Assembly: GCA_031310005.1 (NCBI GenBank)
Contig: CM062385.1
Span: 992,001-1,056,000 of the forward strand
Source: Dactylellina haptotyla
Lineage: Eukaryota; Ascomycota; Orbiliomycetes; Orbiliales; Orbiliaceae
Reading direction: 5' to 3'
DNA: 64,000 bases
Shown: positions 59,361-64,000 of the stretch, in pieces
Position numbering within the stretch: position 1 is the stretch's first letter
Layout of the letters: every line of letters begins with the position of its first letter
The notes under the pieces: generated by a model
The model's database searches: none
What the model was told of the DNA's origin: nothing
The model's input: the letters and a program-made list of their open reading frames with translations, nothing else
Program-made: the position numbers and the translations under genes

Positions 59361-60390
59361 GATTGAAAATATCACGGATCTGTTTCCCGATATAAATATT
59401 CGATCAAAACCCGATCCTGAATGCGGTAAATTTAAAATCGAGAAGTTTTGAAAGGTATGCGCTTTTGAGAGGTACCGTCGATTCCCAGCCGGCTCGCCAG
59501 AACAATGAATACTACCTTATCGACCACCGAGGATAATGAGCATGAGCGTTTGCGGGCTTTGATCGTATTAATAACCAAAACGTGGTTGGTTCAAAATTGG
59601 CAGCCTCGTCGGCAACGCAAAACCAGGCAAGATTGGATCCTCCACCGGGTAGCGAATGAAGGATCACAATCTTTTAGTATTTGTCGAAGTAATTTGATAA
59701 ATCAGAGATCTAGAGAAATTATCGGCAAGATTTTACAACTATTGCAGAAAGGTATCCAAGGTAGGGGTTGTCTGCTCCCTAGACTCTTATTCACAGTTCA
59801 CCGCTGTGCAGAGTTGCATCTTTCTAGGGCTTGATCGCGAGACCAGGCTTGATCAATTGAGCTCAGAACCAAGAATTAGGGCGAGAGCAACGCTCCTAGG
59901 ACCCCAGTGCCAATTTGCTGCGCGTTTAAAGCGCAGCTATAAATATTTGGGACTTAAGTTTACGTGTTTGTGCTCTATCATATCTTTAGATATGATGGAA
60001 TACTTCGAGGGTCTGTAGCTAGTGCTATAGTGGATGTATAACGTTAGTACTGCTATGCGTATCGATATATGCCTATGGAGTGGGCTCGTTGTCACAATCA
60101 ATTAATTTATCCTGATATAAGGTTAACCTTTGCCAGCTTTGCTTTGTTAATGGGTACGTGCATGGGTTTCGTTCCGAGTTTATGTTTAAACAGACTCAAA
60201 CTAGCTCCAAACATTAACACCTGAATATAAGAGCCGCCATCGGGTTTGAATCTAAACTCTATAAATATTTTAAGTTAACCTTTTGTATAAGACATCCTTT
60301 ATAAAAAGCAATGGGGTCGTTTGCAATATCCGGCGGCCAGTGGCTTCTTCAACCTCACTCTAGCCTTCTCCGGGTTATTCTGTCGCGAAG
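59361..60390. other. 1-kb intergenic region, A/T-rich
   Basis: Holds an unsupported 109-codon frame from an ATG at 59505 on the plus strand. From about 59930 it is A/T-rich with many TA steps. No gene can be confirmed. Confidence 0.4.
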
Positions 60391-60981
60391 ATGACGGAGT
60401 TTCCTCTGCAGATATTTGAAGAAGTAGAGCTACGACATATGCTCAAAAGCGGCAAACTCGATTACAAAGAGTTCCTTCGACCGCGTCAAGAATTCCTGCG
60501 CGCAAGCTTGAGCAAGCCTAGACCATGGCTGGCGCGGCCGATATACCACAATGTCCAGTTTGTGCTCGAACATCTGGGGAGATCGAGCGAGCGTCTGGAG
60601 CGAAATAGACTTCAGAATATCAAGGAGCTTTTGGAGAAGATGGCAAAACTGGGCAACCATACGGCTTTGATATCCGCTGCTATCGACGAGATATTTGGAA
60701 TTATGCAAAAGCAGCAGGCGTCGCTGGAGAAAAAACTGTCGTCACTTCGCAAACAGCAAATCCAGAACCAGAGGCTTATAGATGAACTCAAGAAAACTTA
60801 CGATTCCAGCTGGAAGAGTTTGAGAACTGACCTGAAGGCACAGCAGGACGTGCTAGCAATAGAGGAAGAGTTACGGCTTACGTTCCTGAAGGAATTAAAA
60901 ATTATTTGTGAGAGACATGGAGTCATCCCACATAACCATAGTTGGTGGAAGGCTAATAGTACTCGCGAAAAGTTTTCGTAG
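60391..60981 (+). CDS. Coiled-coil protein of unknown function, 196 aa
   Basis: Single exon from an ATG after AAG. Residues ~20-70 are basic (LDYKEFLRPRQEFLRASLSK, then PRPWLARPIYHNVQFVLEHL). Residues ~72-170 are predicted helix and coiled coil with regular Leu, Ile and Lys/Glu residues (ELLEKMAKLG, KQQASLEKKLSSLRKQQIQN). The end is basic and aromatic. It has no signal peptide, membrane segment or known domain. The full-length open frame, amphipathic pattern and normal codon use make a real gene likely, but it may be specific to this lineage. It converges on the Mpv17 gene with about 220 bp between stops. Confidence 0.5.
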   Translation: MTEFPLQIFEEVELRHMLKSGKLDYKEFLRPRQEFLRASLSKPRPWLARPIYHNVQFVLEHLGRSSERLERNRLQNIKELLEKMAKLGNHTALISAAIDEIFGIMQKQQASLEKKLSSLRKQQIQNQRLIDELKKTYDSSWKSLRTDLKAQQDVLAIEEELRLTFLKELKIICERHGVIPHNHSWWKANSTREKFS

Positions 60982-61199
60982 TCATGATACGTGTATTTCA
61001 ATTTTTCTTTGAACAAAACGAGCAAGAACAAAAAGGGAAAAAAGATATGTCTAAAACAGAGGAAGAAATCAAGCGTGTGGTTTCGATTGGTATCATTAGT
61101 GTATATATACAGCATAAATCCTTCAGTCATTATGTCGTCCGTAGTCCCGATTAGTCGCCTTGGAAATTACAAGTAGAAAACCAATAGTGAGAGTCTTCT

Positions 61200-61980
61200 C
61201 TAAACCTCTCCGATTAACAAGCTAAGGTAGATAGTCCATCCAAGGGAGACCAAGCTACCAAACAGAACTCTTCTTTCGAAAGGCACGACACTGAAGGAGA
61301 TCAAGGCCACGAGGGGCCAGAGCTTCCAACCGGCGAATTGAAATCTCCAAAAGTCCTGGTGAGAAAAAAAAAAGTTGTCAGAGATATAACCGGATGTTGC
61401 AATAAGATGGGGTTGGAAGCTATACCCTTGCAAGGTTCCACTGGATCTGCTCCCACGGATTTCCGTTGAGAAGACCCATCCCAATGATGAATATGGCGTT
61501 GTTGATGGGACCGGCACAGCCTTGATCGAGCAGCAGTTTCCGGGCGATGTTCCCTTTATTGATCCTGCCAGGTTCGGTGACGGGGACGCCACCAGAGGCT
61601 GGTGACAGCGGCGCTTTCTCCTTCAAGGATATATCATCGGTCTTTTTGGAGGCTCGGTGGGCGGCCGCGGGGTAGGTGGGGAAGCTACTCTCCAAGAAAG
61701 CCTGCCATTTGTAATTTGGGGGCGTGGTAATGAATGTGAATACGAAGAATCGAATAATTGGCGATAGTGCAAGCTCGAATGGTTTCTAGGAAGGGCGTGC
61801 AAATTAGAGTAAGAAGCTGCTCTCCGAGACTACGTTTATATTTAAACAGCCCGCACGACCGATTGTACATGTACATACATCTGCTTTCCACGCGGCTAGT
61901 ATCTGAGCGAGGAAGTTCGACAAGCCTGACAGCAGCGAAGCCTGGAACGCGGCATTTATACTTGGTGGAAATAGAGCCAT
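61200..61980 (-). CDS. Mpv17/PMP22 family membrane protein
   Basis: Spliced model of 202 aa, exons 61879-61980, 61435-61785 and 61200-61355. Mpv17-type proteins sit in peroxisomal or inner mitochondrial membranes and may form small-solute channels. Exon 1 gives MALFPPSINAAFQASLLSGL and SNFLAQILAAW, the usual first amphipathic helix. Exon 2 gives RFFVFTFITTPPNYKWQAFL, then a soluble Lys/Ser/Pro insert, then KLLLDQGCAGPINNAIFIIG. Exon 3 gives DFWRFQFAGWKLWPLVALIS, then FSVVPFERRVLFGSLVSLGW, matching the family C-terminus including the WPL and VPxxxR motifs. Four membrane segments are expected. Introns are 93 and 79 nt; both lie between codons. The length fits the fungal branch that carries the ~60-residue insert. 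Confidence 0.9.
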
Positions 61981-63056
61981 GGCTCCGCGTTCGACGATGA
62001 ACGAAACGAAGCTGGATCGAAGCCGTGAGAACGGGGAGGGTCAACCAGCCACTGCTCTGCGATGCTGAAGATGAGTGGATGCGTGGCCGGGCCGAGAAAA
62101 GAGGCGTTTCTTGTTAAAGCTGCCAGATGGATTGCACCGACGGGGCCGATGCTGTGCTGCAGCCGGGAGCAGATACTCGAGCAGGGACTCGAGCAGAGGA
62201 GAACTGTTTGATGTCCAGTTGAAGCCAATCTGTCCAACAAGCTCGTCCGTCACGGCGGGCAAGCACAAGCACAAGCACGCCGGCGGGTGTCTGGCCGTGT
62301 CAAACATGCCGCCCGCCCGCCAACCTGCCCTTCGCGACCACCGCCCCAACACATTTCTCGCATGTAGCCTCGACGCCGACACGGTGCGTATGAGAATATA
62401 TGACAATGTTGCATTGTAGGCATCCGGACAAGGGGATATGGCGGATGGCGGGGCTCGTTCTGAACCGCCCCTGTGGCTGACCGGAATTCTTATATTGCAT
62501 GGCCCCGTAGGCTTCGAGGCGTTCGAGTCGCGTGAGAGCTTATTTTTATCGTCGGCTTTTAGCGCTCTCGAACTCTCTTTCTGAGGCTGACCGCGGAACC
62601 CCAATACGAGCACAATCAAAATAGGATGGCGACGGGGCCCCTTACGATATCCTTCTCGGATGCGAGACCGAAATTCTCGAGAACACACTCTTTTCCTGTA
62701 ATCATTCGTTCGCTCGCTCGCTCGTTAGCAAGGAACTAATAGTCGCGAGCGACGAGGTTTCAACCGGGTTTTGTTCTCGCAATACCGTTTCCGGCGACAT
62801 CGAGGCCCTCCATCTCTGCATGCAGGCTAGAAAGTCCTTCTGCGACATCGAAGTGCAAAGCCCCCCGCCAATTTTGTTTGATCTGATGTTCTGGACCCTA
62901 TTTTCTGGTACCTGAATTTTCTCTCGCCCTGAGCAGTATAAAGTCTTAGCATTCCGTCGTCACGTTCATTCTGCCCAATATTCTTGCATCTCGGAGCTGT
63001 TGTCAGAAATACCACCTTCAACGCATTTCACCTGCTGACTCGCCCAGACACAAATA
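61981..63056. other. Divergent intergenic region Mpv17 / GH114
   Basis: About 1.1 kb, GC-rich near 62270-62340, with no gene recognised. It should hold both promoters. Confidence 0.45.
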
Positions 63057-64000
63057 ATGAAAAAGAATATAACAATCACGACTACGACCGGAGTGGTGAA
63101 GAAAGGGTCTGTCGCTAGCGAATCTAGCAAGCCGCTGGCAAAACTAAAGCGTAATCGTCCCTGCCTGTGGATCCTCTGTGGTGTGATATTGCTGGTCTTG
63201 ATTGGCTTGGGTGTTGGTCTCGGTGTCGGTCTCACGAGGAGATCAAGATCAAGCGACCAAGATTCTTCTAATGATACCCCTTCCGGTAACCAGAATCAAG
63301 GAAGGGGTACGTCAGTCGTGAGCACTATCGGGGCATCTCCAACTAGTCGGACAAGCGCAGGCACAAGCGCCTCTCCCACGGCGACTTATAAACAACGGCC
63401 TACAGGTACAGCCGTCCCGCAATGGCAGCCTACAGCTGGAGAGACATGGCAGATCACACTGGTGCGTCCTCCAAACAACACCGACACGTCCGTTGGCGCA
63501 TTCGACATCGACCTATTCGACAATTCCCTGGCATTTATCGCAAATCTCAAGTTAAAGGGACACAAGGTAATCTGCTACTTTTCGGCTGGCTCTTATGAAG
63601 ATTGGCGACCGGATGCAAAGAACTTTACCAAAAAGGATTACGGGAAGGCTATGAACAACTGGGCGGGAGAGTGGTGGCTAGACACCAACAGCCAAAATGT
63701 TCGTGACATTATGGCCAGTAGAATCGAACTCGCACAATCAAAGGGTTGTGACGCTATCGACCCGGACAACATTAACGGGTACCAGAACCCTACCGGATTC
63801 AATCTTACCGAGAAGGATGCTATTTCGTTTCTTGAATTTATGGCCACCGAGGCGCATCAACGCGGGCTAGCTATCGGCTTGAAGAACGGTGGGGCCTTGG
63901 TTGCCGATGTCGTAGAATTCATGGACTTTTGTGTTCAGGAATCCTGTGTCGCGTATGACGAGTGCGGACCTTACAGAGAGTTTCTCGAGTACAACTCACC
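63057..64000 (+). CDS. Membrane-anchored GH114 (endo-alpha-1,4-polygalactosaminidase-like), partial
   Basis: Open frame from ATG to the window end (over 314 codons, 3' part missing). The first ~33 residues are basic and cytoplasmic. A Leu/Gly-rich segment at about 36-60 (PCLWILCGVILLVLIGLGVG) is a type II membrane anchor. A Ser/Thr/Pro-rich stalk follows to about 120. The catalytic domain then starts with TWQITLVRP and contains KVICYFSAGSYEDWRPD, GEWWLDTNSQNVRDIMASRI, KGCDAIDPDNINGYQN and GLAIGLKNG. These are strong GH114 signatures; the Asp residues in DWRPD and DAIDPDN are candidate acids. In fungi such enzymes cut galactosaminogalactan, an exopolysaccharide that aids adhesion. The next conserved piece, SCVAYDECGPYREFLEYN, is the last seen. 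Confidence 0.87.
   Translation, partial: MKKNITITTTTGVVKKGSVASESSKPLAKLKRNRPCLWILCGVILLVLIGLGVGLGVGLTRRSRSSDQDSSNDTPSGNQNQGRGTSVVSTIGASPTSRTSAGTSASPTATYKQRPTGTAVPQWQPTAGETWQITLVRPPNNTDTSVGAFDIDLFDNSLAFIANLKLKGHKVICYFSAGSYEDWRPDAKNFTKKDYGKAMNNWAGEWWLDTNSQNVRDIMASRIELAQSKGCDAIDPDNINGYQNPTGFNLTEKDAISFLEFMATEAHQRGLAIGLKNGGALVADVVEFMDFCVQESCVAYDECGPYREFLEYNS

Noticed and set aside
1-64000. CRISPR array, bacterial operon or prophage signals
   Set aside because: None seen; genes are intron-containing fungal genes with individual promoters.

Overview
The window comes from the nuclear genome of a filamentous ascomycete (Pezizomycotina). The evidence is short GT-AG introns, mostly 54-130 nt and often with a CTAAC/CTAAT branch site. 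Gene content also fits: Erg28, a BRO1 protein ending in a Pro/Gln tail, an Imp2/Hof1-type F-BAR-SH3 protein, a DUF7918 protein, GH114, and a fungal Mpv17. An early-diverging class such as Pezizomycetes or Orbiliomycetes is possible, but that is a guess. I see no rRNA, convincing tRNA, CRISPR array or intact mobile element. Most coding density lies at 0.3-25 kb, 27.7-32.6 kb, 35-42 kb and 45.7-52.7 kb.

Layout. 0.3-8.1 kb: DDI1 (minus) is divergent from an RRN11-like Pol I factor, followed by BRO1/VPS31. 8.8-13.7 kb: an F-box-like protein, a NIT2-type amidase and a Cys-rich single-pass membrane protein. 14.1-21 kb is a compact block: YIP4, ERG28, TRAPPC12, an SCI1/'HEL117'-like SR protein and a Tic20-like membrane protein. 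21.3-25.1 kb: a secreted protein of unknown function and a second Cys-rich membrane protein that shares both intron positions and phases with the first. 25.1-27.8 kb is almost empty. 27.8-42.1 kb: the contractile-ring F-BAR protein and the CCR4-NOT scaffold NOT1, divergent across 2.7 kb. 43.5-52.7 kb: a secreted protein, a coiled-coil nuclear-type protein, ETF-ubiquinone oxidoreductase and TBP. 52.7-56.4 kb has no certain gene but shows strong strand asymmetry. 56.4-64 kb: a helix-hairpin-helix protein, DUF7918, a coiled-coil protein, an Mpv17 family protein, and the start of a membrane-anchored GH114 that runs off the end.

The genes are mostly housekeeping: protein degradation, ESCRT sorting, Golgi and TRAPP traffic, sterol synthesis, mRNA decay, cytokinesis, basal transcription and mitochondrial electron transfer. 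No biosynthetic cluster or operon-like system is visible. The most unusual signals are in gene structure: a DDI1 start codon split by an intron, a 16-nt coding exon in TRAPPC12, and a conserved NOT1 N-terminus encoded upstream of the first AUG in an 851-bp ATG-free stretch. Two more are an exact 18 x 15-bp minisatellite encoding EQQLR repeats in the F-BAR protein, and the intron-matched pair of Cys-rich membrane proteins.

Exon boundaries were read by eye from splice signals and reading-frame closure. Every spliced model listed gives a total length divisible by three.
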